This document shows, piece by piece, positions 1 through 10,651 of a stretch of 64,000 bases of DNA. Both the position numbers and the translations under genes were made by a program. Source of the stretch: Hydractinia symbiolongicarpus. Its lineage: Eukaryota; Cnidaria; Hydrozoa; Anthoathecata; Hydractiniidae. Each line of letters starts with the position of its first letter. Position 1 is the stretch's first letter. The DNA is taken from assembly GCF_029227915.1 (NCBI RefSeq), contig NC_079876.1, forward strand, positions 8,434,001 through 8,498,000. Direction: 5' to 3'. The notes under the pieces are model-generated. The model saw nothing but the letters and a program-made list of their open reading frames with translations, ran no database searches and was not told where the DNA came from.

Positions 1-1786
1 TTTACGGGAAATCGCAGGTTTTCGTTTGCCGGCGATTAAACTTCTTTTATTCAGCGTCTCATCAAAAATGAAATCATTTTTGAAAACTACAAGTCTCATG
101 CGATTTAGTGGTGAAAAAATAATTTAAAAAGTCGTTCGGGAAATGAGTTTACTCACTGGGTACTTCCTTTGTATACTTTTGACTATACGGGCCGAGTCCG
201 GGATTTACGGGAAGTCGCGGGTTTTCGTTTGCCGGCGATTAAACAACTTTCATTAAGCGTCTCATCAAAAATGAAAACATTTCTGAAAACTACAAATCTC
301 ATGCGTTTTAGTGGTGAAAATTAATTTAAATTATCCTTTGGGAAATGAGTTTACTCACTGGGTACTTCCTTTGTATACTTTTGACTATACGGGCCGAGTC
401 CGGGATTTACGGGAAGTCGCGGGTTTTCGTTTGCCGGCGATTAAACTTCTTTTATTCAGCGTCTCATCAAAAATGAAAATATTTTTAAATACTACAAGTC
501 TCATGGGCTTTAGTGGTGAAATAATAATTTAAAAAATCGTTCGGGAAATGAGTTTACACCCTGGGTACTTTCTTTGTATACTTTTGACTATACGGGCCGT
601 GTCCGGGATTTACGGGAAATCGCAGGTTTTCGTTTGCCGGCCATTAAACTTCTTTTATTCAGCGTCTCATCAAAAATGAAAATATTTTTAAATACTACAA
701 GTCTCATGGGCTTTAGTGGTGAAATAATAATTTAAAAAATCGCTCGGGAAATGAGTTTACACCCTGGGTACTTTCTTTGTATACTTTTGACTATATGGGC
801 CGAGTCCGGGATTTACGGGAAATCGCAGGTTTTCGTTTGCCGGCGATTAAACTTCTTTTATTCAGCGTCTCATCAAAAATGAAATCATTTTTGAAAACTA
901 CAAGTCTCATGCGATTTAGTGGTGAAAAAATAATTTAAAAAGTCGTTCGGGAAATGAGTTTACTCACTGGGTACTTCCTTTGTATACTTTTGACTATACG
1001 GGCCGAGTCCGGGATTTACGGGAAGTCGCGGGTTTTCGTTTGCCGGCGATTAAACAACTTTCATTAAGCGTCTCATCAAAAATGAAAACATTTCTGAAAA
1101 CTACAAATCTCATGCGTTTTAGTGGTGAAAATTAATTTAAATTATCCTTTGGGAAATGAGTTTACTCACTGGGTACTTCCTTTGTATACTTTTGACTATA
1201 CGGGCCGAGTCCGGGATTTACGGGAAGTCGCGGGTTTTCGTTTGCCGGCGATTAAACTTCTTTTATTCAGCGTCTCATCAAAAATGAAAATATTTTTAAA
1301 TACTACAAGTCTCATGGGCTTTAGTGGTGAAATAATAATTTAAAAAATCGTTCGGGAAATGAGTTTACACCCTGGGTACTTTCTTTGTATACTTTTGACT
1401 ATACGGGCCGTGTCCGGGATTTACGGGAAATCGCAGGTTTTCGTTTGCCGGCCATTAAACTTCTTTTATTCAGCGTCTCATCAAAAATGAAAATATTTTT
1501 AAATACTACAAGTCTCATGGGCTTTAGTGGTGAAATAATAATTTAAAAAATCGCTCGGGAAATGAGTTTACACCCTGGGTACTTTCTTTGTATACTTTTG
1601 ACTATATGGGCCGAGTCCGGGATTTACGGGAAATCGCAGGTTTTCGTTTGCCGGCGATTAAACTTCTTTTATTCAGCGTCTCATCAAAAATGAAATCATT
1701 TTTGAAAACTACAAGTCTCATGCGATTTAGTGGTGAAATAATAATTTAAAAAGTCGTTCGGGAAATGAGTTTACTCACTGGGTACT
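1..1786 (+). repeat. 4-mer HOR, 811 bp, two full copies plus partial third
   Basis: Copies are 1-811, 812-1622 and 1623 to about 1786. The four monomers are 203, 202, 203 and 203 bp. I see no difference between the first two copies. Private markers shared at offset 811 include gaaatcattt, aaaagtcgttcggg, actcactggg, tacttcctttg, attatcctttggg and ctatatggg. The third copy has at least one change (gaaata for gaaaaa, near 1739) and loses homology where tacttcc becomes tactttc. The window starts inside the array, so more copies may lie to the left. Confidence 0.92.
64..81. repeat. AT-rich dyad, 8-bp arms (811-bp HOR variant)
   Basis: In the first monomer of the 811-bp unit, the private change to gaaatcattt lengthens the AT-rich dyad to AAAAATGA-AA-TCATTTTT, with perfect 8-base arms around a 2-base centre. 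The same string recurs at 875-892 and 1686-1703 in the second and third copies of that unit. I saw it nowhere else in the window. Confidence 0.8.
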
Positions 1787-2027
1787 TTCTTTGTATACAT
1801 TCGAGTATACTGGCCAAGCCCGGGATTTACGGGAAATCGCGGGTTTTCGTTTGCCGGCGATTAAACAACTTTCATTAAGCGTCTCATCGAAAATGAAAAC
1901 ATTTCTGAAAACTACAAGTCTCATGCGTTTTAGTGGTGAAAATTAATTTAAAAAATCGTTCGGGAAATGAGTTTACTCCCTGGGTACTTTCTTTGTATAC
2001 TTTTGACTATACGGGCCGAGTCCGGGA

Positions 2028-2230
2028 TTTACGGGAAGTCGCGGGTTTTCGTTTGCCGGCAATTAAACTTCTTTTATTCAGCGTCTCATCAAAAATGAAA
2101 ACATTTTTGAAAACTACAAGTCTCATGGGCTTTAGTGGTGAAATAATAATTTAAAAAATCGTTCGGGAAATGAGTTTACATCCCGGGTACTTTCTTTGTA
2201 TACTTTTGACTATACGGGCCGAGTCCGGGA
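2028..2230 (+). repeat. Type A monomer (representative, 203 bp)
   Basis: Representative of the more common monomer type, phased to start at tttacggg. Diagnostic positions in order are gaagtcgcggg (often gaaatcgcagg), attaaacttcttttattcagcg, acatttttgaaaac or atatttttaaatac, catgggctttag, gaaataataattt, cacccyggg, tatacttttgac and ccgagtccggg. Base composition is 35 C and 43 G in 203 bases, with 11 CpG. The unit alternates A/T-rich tracts with a G/C-rich end, where the dyads and the restart of the unit lie. Confidence 0.9.
2091..2108. repeat. AT-rich dyad (7-bp arms, 4-nt loop)
   Basis: AAAAATG-AAAA-CATTTTT reads as a perfect inverted repeat with 7-base arms. It recurs once per monomer wherever the acatttttgaaaac or acatttttaaaaac allele is present. 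The catttctg allele (type B) shortens the right arm, and the atatttttaaatac allele replaces the C, leaving shorter pairing. It could extrude as a small hairpin or bind a dimeric A/T-hook type protein; both are inference. Confidence 0.75.
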
Positions 2231-3041
2231 TTTACAGGAAATCGCAGGTTTTCGTTTGCCGGCGATTAAACTTCTTTTATTCAGCGTCTCATCAAAAATG
2301 AAAACATTTTTGAAAACTACAAGTCTCATGCGTTTTAGTGGTGAAAAAATAATTTAAAAAATCGTTCGGGAAATGAGTTTACTCCCTGGGTACTTTCTTT
2401 GTATACTTTTGACTATACGGGCTGAGTCCGGGATTTGCGGGAAGTAGCGGGTTTTCGTTTGCCGGCGACTAAACTTCTGTTATTCAGCGTCTCATCAAAA
2501 ATGAAAATATTTTTAAATACTACAAGTCTCATGGGCTTTAGTGGTGAAATAATAATTTAAAAAATCGTTCGGGAAAGGAGTTTACACCCTGGGTACTTTC
2601 TTTGTATACTTTTGGCTATACGGGCCGACTCGGGATTTACGGGAAATCGCAGGTTTTCGTTTGCCGGCGATTAAACTTCTTTTATTCAGCGTCTCATCAA
2701 AAATGAAAACATTTTTGAAAACTACAAGTCTCATGCGTTTTAGTCTTGAAAAAATAAATTAAAAAATCGTTCTGGAAATGAGTTTACTCACAGGGTACTT
2801 TCTTTGTATACATTCGACTATACGGGCCAAGGCCGGGATTTACGGGAAATCGCGGGTTTTCGTTTGCCGGCGATTAAACCTCTTTCATTAAGTGTCTCAT
2901 CAAAAATGAAAACATTTTTGAAAACTGCAAGTCTCATGCGTTTTAGTGGTGATAAGATAATTGAAAAAATCGTTTAGGAAATGAGTTTACTCACAGGGTA
3001 CTTTCTTTGTATACATTCGACTATACGGGCCAAGCCCGGGA

Positions 3042-3244
3042 TTTACGGGAAATCGCGGGTTTTCGTTTGCCGGCGATTAAACCACTTTTATTAAGCGTCT
3101 CATCAAAAATGAAAACATTTCTGAAAACTACAAGTCTCATGCGTTTTAGTGGTGAAAAAATAATTTAAAAATTCGTTCGGGAAATGAGTTTACTCACAGG
3201 GTACTTTCTTTGTATACATTCGACTATACGGGCCAAGCCCGGGA
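3042..3244 (+). repeat. Type B monomer (representative, 203 bp)
   Basis: Representative of the second monomer type in the same phase. It differs from type A at linked positions: gaaatcgcggg, attaaaccacttttattaagcg (also caactttcattaag or cctctttcattaag), catttctgaaaac, catgcgttttag, actcacaggg, tatacattcgac and ccaagcccggg. The linkage of cattcgac with ccaagccc and ttaagcg across many copies shows a true subfamily rather than random scatter. Type B dominates from about 54 kb to the window end and occurs as runs of one to three monomers elsewhere. Confidence 0.88.
3212..3241. repeat. Paired dyads GTATA-N8-TATAC and CGGGC-CAA-GCCCG
   Basis: Two inverted repeats abut in a type B monomer. GTATA and TATAC (3212-3229) are separated by 8 bases. 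CGGGC and GCCCG (3229-3241) are perfect 5-base arms around CAA. Type A keeps the first dyad, and its GC dyad is CGGGC-CGA-GTCCG with one non-Watson-Crick pair. A one-base-shorter allele (ccgactcggg, for example near 5668, 40,541 and 57,650) makes CCGA-C-TCGG, perfect again over 4 bases. The clustering is direct observation. A protein-binding or cruciform role is inference. Confidence 0.72.
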
Positions 3245-3572
3245 TTTACGGGAAATCGCGGGTTTTCGTTTGCCGGCGATTAAACAACTTTCATTAAGCG
3301 TCTCATCAAAAATGAAAACATTTCTGAAAACTACAAGTCTCATGCGTTTTAGTGGTGAAAATTAATTTAAAAAATCGTTCGGGAAATGAGTTTACTCCCT
3401 GGGTACTTTCTTTGTATACTTTTGACTATACGGGCCGAGTCCGGGATTTACGGGAAGTCGCGGGTTTTCGTTTGCCGGCAATTAAACTTCTTTTATTCAG
3501 CGTCTCATCAAAAATGAAAACATTTTTAAAAACTACAAGTCTCATGGGCTTTAGTGGTGAAATAATAATTTA

Positions 3573-4384
3573 AAAATCGTTCGGGAAATGAGTTTACTCC
3601 CTGGGTACTATCTTTGTATACTTTTGACTATACGGGCTAAGCCTGGGATTTACGGGAAATCTCGGGTTTTCGTTTGCCGGCGATTAAACAACTTTCATTA
3701 AGCGTCTCATCAGAAATGAAAACATTTCTGAAAACTACAAGTCTCATGCGTTTTAGTGGTGAAAAAAAAATTTAAAAAATCGTTCGGAAAATGAGTTTAC
3801 TCCCTGGGTACTTTCTTTGTATACTTTTGACTATACGGGCTGAGTCCGGGATTTACGGGAAGACGCGGGTTTTCGTTTGCCGGCGATTAAACTGCTTTTA
3901 TTCAGCGTCTCATCAAAAATGAAAATATTTTTAAATAATACAAGTCTCATGGGCTTTAGTGGTGAAATAATAATTTAAAAAATCGTTCGGGAAATGAGTT
4001 TACACCCTGGGTACTTTCTTTGTATACTTTTGACTATACGGGCCAAGCCTGGGATTTACGGGAAATCTCGGGTTTTCGTTTGCCGGCGATTAAACAACTT
4101 TCATTAAGCGTCTCATCAGAAATGAAAACATTTCTGAAAACTACAAGTCTCATGCGTTTTAGTGGTGAAAAAAAAATTTAAAAAATCGTTCGGAAAATGA
4201 GTTTACTCCCTGGGTACTTTCTTTGTATACTTTTGACTATACGGGCTGAGTCCGGGATTTACGGGAAGACGCGGGTTTTCGTTTGCCGGCGATTAAACTT
4301 CTTTTATTCAGCGTCTCATCAAAAATGAAAATATTTTTAAATAATACAAGTCTCATGGGCTTTAGTGGTGAAATAATAATTTAA
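3573..4384 (+). repeat. Dimer duplication, 406 bp x2
   Basis: A two-monomer unit (B-like then A-like) is repeated at offset 406. Shared private markers are gcctgggatttac, gaaatctcggg, catcagaaatg (3711 and 4117), gaaaaaaaaattt, ttcggaaaatgag, ctgagtccggg, gaagacgcggg and aaataatacaag. One difference is gggctaag in the first copy against gggccaag in the second. Confidence 0.85.
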
Positions 4385-5460
4385 AAAATCGTTCGGGAAA
4401 TGAGTTTACACCCTGGGTACTTTCTTTGTATACTTTTGACTATACGGGCCGAGTCCGGGATTTACGGGAAGTCGCGGGTTTTCGTTTGCCGGCAATTAAA
4501 CTTCTTTTATTCAGCGTCTCATCAAAAATGAAAACATTTTTGAAAACTACAAGTCTCATGGGCTTTAGTGGTGAAATAATAATTTAAAAAATCGTTCGGG
4601 AAATGAGTTTACACCCCGGGTACTTTCTTTGTATACTTTTGACTATACCGGACGAGTCCGGGATTTACAGGAAATCGCAGGTTTTCGTTTGCCGGCGATT
4701 TAACTTCTTTTATTCAGCGTCTCATCAAAAATGAAAACATTTTTGAAAACTACAAGTCTCATGCGTTTTAGTGGTGAAAAAATAATTTAAAAAATCGTTC
4801 GGGAAATGAGTTTACTTCCTGGGTACTTTCTTTGTATACTTTTGACTATACGGGCTGAGTCCGGGATTTACGGGAAGACGCGGGTTTTCGTTTGCCGGCG
4901 ATTAAACTTCTTTTATTCAGCGTCTCATCAAAAATGAAAATATTTTTAAATACTACAAGTCTCATGGGCTTTAGTGGTGAAATCATAATTTAAAAAATCG
5001 TTCGGGAAATGAGTTTACACCCTGGGTACTTTCTTTGTATACTTTTGACTATACGGGCCGAGTCCGGGATTTACGGGAAGTCGCGGGTTTTCGTTTGCCG
5101 GCAATTAAACTTCTTTTATTCAGCGCCTCATCAAAAATGAAAACATTTTTGAAAACTACAAGTCTCATGGGCTTTAGTGGTGAAATAATAATTTAAAAAA
5201 TCGTTCGGGAAATGAGTTTACACCCCGGGTACTTTCTTTGTATACTTTTGACTATACGGGCCGAGTCCGGGATTTACAGGAAATCGCAGGTTTTCGTTTG
5301 CCGGCGATTAAACTTCTTTTATTCAGCGTCTCATCAAAAATGAAAACATTTTTGAAAACTACAAGTCTCATGCGTTTTAGTGGTGAAAAAATAATTTAAA
5401 AAATCGTTCGGGAAATGAGTTTACTCCCTGGGTACTTTCTTTGTATACTTTTGACTATAC
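4385..5460 (+). repeat. Trimer repeat, 609 bp, about 1.8 copies
   Basis: The monomer order repeats at 609 bp: an A monomer with caattaaacttc, then one with caccccgggtac and gatttacaggaaatcgcagg, then one with ctgagtccggg. The markers caccccgggtac (about 4610 and 5220) and ttacaggaaat (about 4665 and 5274) set the period. The second copy loses identity at gggatttgcgggaagtagc, where it joins the L1 right copy. Confidence 0.75.
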
Positions 5461-7200
5461 GGGCTGAGTCCGGGATTTGCGGGAAGTAGCGGGTTTTCGT
5501 TTGCCGGCGATTAAACTTCTGTTATTCAGCGTCTCATCAAAAATGAAAAATTTTTTAAATACTACAAGTCTCATGGGCTTTAGTGGTGAAATATTAATTT
5601 AAAAAATCGTTCGGGAAAGGAGTTTACACCCTGGGTACTTTCTTTGTATACTTTTGGCTATACGGGCCGACTCGGGATTTACGGGAAATCGCAGGTTTTC
5701 GTTTGCCGGCGATAAACTTCTTTTATTCAGCGTCTCATCAAAAATGAAAACATTTTTGAAAACTACAAGTCTCATGCGTTTTAGTGTTGAAAAAATAAAT
5801 TAAAAAATCGTTCTGGAAATGAGTTTACTCACAGGGTACTTTCTTTGTATACATTCGACTATACGGGCCAAGGCCGGGATTTACGGGAAATCGCGGGTTT
5901 TCGTTTGCCGGCGATTAAACCTCTTTCATTAAGCGTTTCATCAAAAATGAAAACATTTTTGAAAACTACAAGTCTCATGCGTTTTAGTGGTGAAAAAAAA
6001 ATTTAAAAAATCGTTCGGGAAATGAGTTTACTCTCTGGGTACTTTCTTTGTATACATTCGACTATACGGGCCAAGCCCGGGATTTACGGGAAATCGCGGG
6101 ATTTCGTTTGCCGGCGATTAAACCTCTTTTATTAAGCGTCTCATCAAAAATGAAAACATTTTTGAAAACTGCAAGTCTCATGCGTTTTAGTGGTGATAAG
6201 ATAATTGAAAAAATCGTTTCGGAAATGAGTTTACTCACAGGGTACTTTCTTTGTATACATTCGACTATACGGGCCAAGCCCGGGATTTACGGGAAATCGC
6301 GGGTTTTCGTTTGCCGGCGATTAAACCACTTTTATTAAGCGTCTCATCAAAAATGAAAACATTTCGAAAACTACAAGTCTCATGCGTTTTAGTGGTGAAA
6401 AAATAATTTAAAAATTCGTTCGGGAAATGAGTTTACTCACAGGGTACTTTCTTTGTATACATTCGACTATACGGGCCAAGCCCGGGATTTACGGGAAATC
6501 GCGGGTTTTCGTTTGCCGGCGATTAAACAACTTTCATTAAGCGTCTCATCAAAAATGAAAACATTTCTGAAAACTACAAGTCTCATGCGTTTTAGTGGTG
6601 AAAATTAATTTAAAAAATCGTTCGGGAAATGAGTTTACTCCCTGGGTACTTTCTTTGTATACTTTTGACTATACGGGCCGAGTCCGGGATTTACGGAAAG
6701 TCGCGGGTTTTCGTTTGCCGGCAATTAAACTTCTTTTATTCAGCGTCTCATCAAAAATGAAAACATTTTTAAAAACTACAAGTCTCATGGGCTTTAGTGG
6801 TGAAATAATAATTTAAAAAATCGTTCGGGAAATGAGTTTACTCCCTGGGTACTATCTTTGTATACTTTTGACTATACGGGCCAAGCCCGGGATTTACGGG
6901 AAATCTCGGGTTTTCGTTTGCCGGCAATTAAACACCTTTCATTAAGCGTCTCATCAAAAATGAAAACATTTCTGAAAACTACAAGTCTCATGCGTTTTAG
7001 TGGTGAAAAAAAAATTTAAAAAATCGTTCGGAAAATAAGTTTACTCCCTGGGTACTTTCTTTGTATACTTTTGACTATACGGGCCGAGTCCGGGATTTAC
7101 GGGAAGACGCGGGTTTTCGTTTGCCGGCGATTAAACTTCTTTTATTCAGCGTCTCATCAAAAATGAAAATATTTTTAAATACTACAAGTCTCATGGGCTT
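4987..7200 (+). repeat. Long-range repeat L1, right copy
   Basis: Partner of 1945-3980. It carries one extra B-type monomer between the ccaaggccggg monomer (about 5866) and the actgcaagtc/gataagataattg monomer (about 6168), which shifts the offset from 3041-3042 to 3243. A one-base deletion (gcgataaac, near 5711) distinguishes it. The right part merges into the 811-bp 4-mer that starts at 6595. Confidence 0.8.
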
Positions 7201-9040
7201 TAGTGGTGAAATAATAATTTAAAAAATCGTTCGGGAAATGAGTTTACACCCTGGGTACTTTCTTTGTATACTTTTGACTATACGGGCCGAGTCCGGGATT
7301 TACGGGAAATCGCAGGTTTTCGTTTGCCGGCGATTAAACTTCTTTTATTCAGCGTCTCATCAAAAATGAAAACATTTCTGAAAACTACAAGTCTCATGCG
7401 TTTTAGTGGTGAAAATTAATTTAAAAAATCGTTCGGGAAATGAGTTTACTCCCTGGGTACTTTCTTTGTATACTTTTGACTATACGGGCCGAGTCCGGGA
7501 TTTACGGAAAGTCGCGGGTTTTCGTTTGCCGGCAATTAAACTTCTTTTATTCAGCGTCTCATCAAAAATGAAAACATTTTTAAAAACTACAAGTCTCATG
7601 GGCTTTAGTGGTGAAATAATAATTTAAAAAATCGTTCGGGAAATGAGTTTACTCCCTGGGTACTATCTTTGTATACTTTTGACTATACGGGCCAAGCCCG
7701 GGATTTACGGGAAATCTCGGGTTTTCGTTTGCCGGCAATTAAACACCTTTCATTAAGCGTCTCATCAAAAATGAAAACATTTCTGAAAACTACAAGTCTC
7801 ATGCGTTTTAGTGGTGAAAAAAAAATTTAAAAAATCGTTCGGAAAATAAGTTTACTCCCTGGGTACTTTCTTTGTATACTTTTGACTATACGGGCCGAGT
7901 CCGGGATTTACGGGAAGACGCGGGTTTTCGTTTGCCGGCGATTAAACTTCTTTTATTCAGCGTCTCATCAAAAATGAAAATATTTTTAAATACTACAAGT
8001 CTCATGGGCTTTAGTGGTGAAATAATAATTTAAAAAATCGTTCGGGAAATGAATTTACACCCTGGGTACTTTCTTTGTATACTTTTGACTATACGGGCCG
8101 AGTCCGGGATTTACGGGAAATCGCAGGTTTTCGTTTGCCGGCGATTAAACTTCTTTTATTCAGCGTCTCATCAAAAATGAAAATATTTTTAAATACTACA
8201 AGTCTCATGGGCTTTAGTGGTGAAAAAATAATTTAAAAAATCGTTCGGGAAATGAGTTTACTCCCTGGGTACTTTCTTTGTATACTTTTGACTATGCGGG
8301 CCGAGTCCGGGGTTTACGGGAAATGGCGGGTTTTCGTTTGCCGGCAATTAAACTTCTTTTATTCAGCGTCTCATCAAAAATGAAAACATTTTTAAAAACT
8401 ACAAGTCTCATGGGCTTTAGTGGTGAAATAATAATTTAAAAAATCGTTCGGGAAATGAGTTTACTCCCTGGGTACTATCTTTGTATACTTTTGACTATAC
8501 GGGCCAAGCCTGGGATTTACGGGAAATCTCGGGTTTTCGTTTGCCGGCGATTAAACACCTTTCATTAAGCGTCTCATCAAAAATGAAAACATTTCTGAAA
8601 ACTACAAGTCTCATGCGTTTTAGTGGTGAAAAAAAAATTTAAAAAATCGTTCGGAAAATAAGTTTACTCCCTGGGTACTTTCTTTGTATACTTTTGACTA
8701 TACGGGCCGAGTCCGGGATTTACGGGAAGACGCGGGTTTTCGTTTGCCGGCGATTAAACTTCTTTTATTCAGCGTCTCATCAAAAATGAAAATATTTTTA
8801 AATACTACAAGTCTCATGGGCTTTAGTGGTGAAATAATAATTTAAAAAATCGTTCGGGAAATGAGTTTACACCCTGGGTACTTTCTTTGTATACTTTTGA
8901 CTATACGGGCCGAGTCCGGGATTTACGGGAAATCGCAGGTTTTCGTTTGCCGGCGATTAAACTTCTTTTATTCAGCGTCTCATCAAAAATGAAAACATTT
9001 TTGAAAACTACAAGTCTCATGCGATTTAGTGGTGAAAAAA
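6595..9040 (+). repeat. 4-mer HOR, 811 bp, three copies
   Basis: A second 811-bp unit, unrelated in its private variants to the one at 1-1786. Markers tttacggaaagtcgc, ggtactatctttg (about 6850, 7661, 8471), gccggcaattaaacacc and ttcggaaaataag (7027, 7838, about 8650) recur at 811. Copies are 6595-7405, 7406-8216 and 8217 to about 9040. The first monomer of the third copy has been replaced by an A2 monomer (tatgcggg, atggcggg), so that copy is recombinant. Confidence 0.88.
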
Positions 9041-10651
9041 TAATTTAAAAAATCGTTCGGGAAATGAGTTTACTCCCTGGGTACTTTCTTTGTATACTTT
9101 TGACTATGCGGGCCGAGTCCGGGGTTTACGGGAAATGGCGGGTTTTCGTTTGCCGGGAATTAAACTTCTTTTATTCAGCGTCTCATCAAAAATGAAAACA
9201 TTTTTGAAAACTACAAGTCTCAAGCGTTTTAGTGGTGAAAAGATAATTTAAAAAATCGTTTTGGAAATGAGTTTACTCCCTGGGTACTTTCTTTGTATAC
9301 TTTTGACTATCCGGGCCGAGTCCGGGATTTACGGGAAGTCGCGGGTTTTCGTTTGCCGGCGATTAAACAACTTTCATTAAGCGTCTCATCAAAAATGAAA
9401 ACATTTCTGAAAACTACAAGTCTCATGGGCTTTAGTGGTGAAATAATAATTTAAAAAATCGTTCGGGAAATGAGTTTACACCCTGGGTACTTTCTTTGTA
9501 TACTTTTGACTATACGGGCCGAGTCCGGGATTTACGGGAAATTGCAGGTTTTCGTTTGCCGGCGATTAAACTTCTTTTATTCAGCGTCTCATCAAAAATG
9601 AAAATATTTTTAAATACTACAAGTCTCATGGGCTTTAGTGGTGAAATAATAATTTAAAAAATCGTTCGGGAAATGAGTTTACACCCTGGGTACTTTCTTT
9701 GTATACTTTTGACTATACGGGCCGAGTCCGGGATTTACGGGAAATCGCAGGTTTTCGTTTGCCGGCGATTAAACTTCTTTTATTCAGCGTCTCATCAAAA
9801 ATGAAAATATTTTTAAATACTACAAGTCTCATGGGCTTTAGTGGTGAAATAATAATTTAAAAAATCGTTCGGGAAATGAGTTTACACCCTGGGTAATTTC
9901 TTTGTATACTTTTAACTATACAGGCCGAGTCCGGGATTTACGGGAAATCGCAGGTTTTCGTTTGCCGGCGATTAAACTTCTTTTATTCAGCGTCTCATCA
10001 AAAATAAAAACATTTTTGAAAACTACAAGTCTCATGCGATTTAGTGGTGAAAAAATAATTAAAAAATCGTTCGGGAAATGAGTTTACTCCCTGGGTACTT
10101 TCTTTGTATACTTTTGACTATGCAGGCCGAGTCCGGGGTTTACGGGAAATGGCGGGTTTTCGTTTGCCGGCAATTAAACTTCTTTTATTCAGCGTCTCAT
10201 CAAAAATGAAAACATTTTTGAAAACTACAAGTCTCAAGCGTTTTAGTGGTGAAAAGATAATTTAAAAAATCGTTTTGGAAATGAGTTTACTCACAGGGTA
10301 CTTTCTTTGTATACATTCGACTATACGGGCCAAGCCCGGGATTTACGGGAAATCGCGGGTTTTCGTTTGCCGGCGATTAAACCACTTTTATTAAGCGTCT
10401 CATCAAAAATGAAAACATTTCTGAAAACTTCAAGTCTCATGCGTTTTAGTGGTGAAAAAATAATTTAAAAATTCGTTCGGGAAATGAGTTTACTCACAGG
10501 GTACTTTCTTTGTATACATTCGACTATACGGGCCAAGCCCGGGATTTACGGGAAATCGTGGGTTTTCGTTTGCCGGCGATTAAACAACTTTCATTAAGCG
10601 TCTCATCAAAAACGAAAACATTTCTGAAAACTACAAGTCTCATGCGTTTTA
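9041..10651 (+). repeat. Mosaic stretch of A, A2 and B monomers
   Basis: About eight monomers without a clear local HOR. Type A (acaccctggg, atatttttaaatac) alternates with A2 monomers carrying caagcgttttag, and B monomers appear from about 10,300. Small private changes include attgcagg near 9541, aaaataaaaac near 10,004 and cgtgggttttcg near 10,557. The last of these marks the entrance to the recurrent cassette that follows. Confidence 0.75.
9125..9327 (+). repeat. Subtype A2 monomer (representative)
   Basis: A derivative of type A. The linked marker set spans the monomer border: tatgcggg just upstream, then ccgagtccgggg, ggtttacggg and gaaatggcggg. Many copies, this one included, also carry caagcgttttag, gaaaagataattt and cgttttggaaatg, where other monomers have catgcgttttag and cgttcgggaaatg. 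The A2 marker is first seen at about 8296 and last at about 52,084. I saw none in the first 8.2 kb or after 53 kb. Confidence 0.82.

Larger units (their letters stand above)
1945..3980 (+). repeat. Long-range repeat L1, left copy
   Basis: This block matches about 4987-7200 in monomer order and in private variants. Shared ones include ctgagtccgggatttgcgggaagtagc (2422 and 5464), gaaaggagtttac, cttttggctatac, ccgactcggg, ccaaggccggg and actgcaagtc followed by gataagataattg. The offset is 3042 at the left and 3243 at the right, because the right copy has one more monomer. Scattered substitutions separate the copies, so this duplication is older than the near-exact HORs elsewhere. The block ends are approximate. 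Confidence 0.8.

Noticed and set aside
311-532. Recurring open frame of about 71-73 codons on the + strand, present in dozens of monomers (for example 311-532, 1933-2154, 20,791-21,012)
   Set aside because: It begins at a GTG inside ttagtggtg and is longer than one monomer, so it only reads the satellite in one frame. 202-203 bp is not a multiple of three, so the frame cannot continue through the array. It comes and goes with the A/T-run indel (gaaaattaattt keeps it open). No start context, splice signal or recognisable domain is visible.
1-1786. CRISPR array
   Set aside because: The repeat is 202-203 bp with no unique spacers between units and no cas-like gene in the window. The pattern is that of a eukaryotic satellite.
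2742-2760. AATAAA polyadenylation signal in gttgaaaaaataaatt monomers
   Set aside because: It arises by one change in an A/T run and has no transcript context. It is useful only as a monomer marker.
6048-6070. TATA-like or GTATAC element as a promoter
   Set aside because: GTATAC occurs in nearly every monomer as part of the dyad. Nothing downstream is a gene, so a promoter call is not supported.
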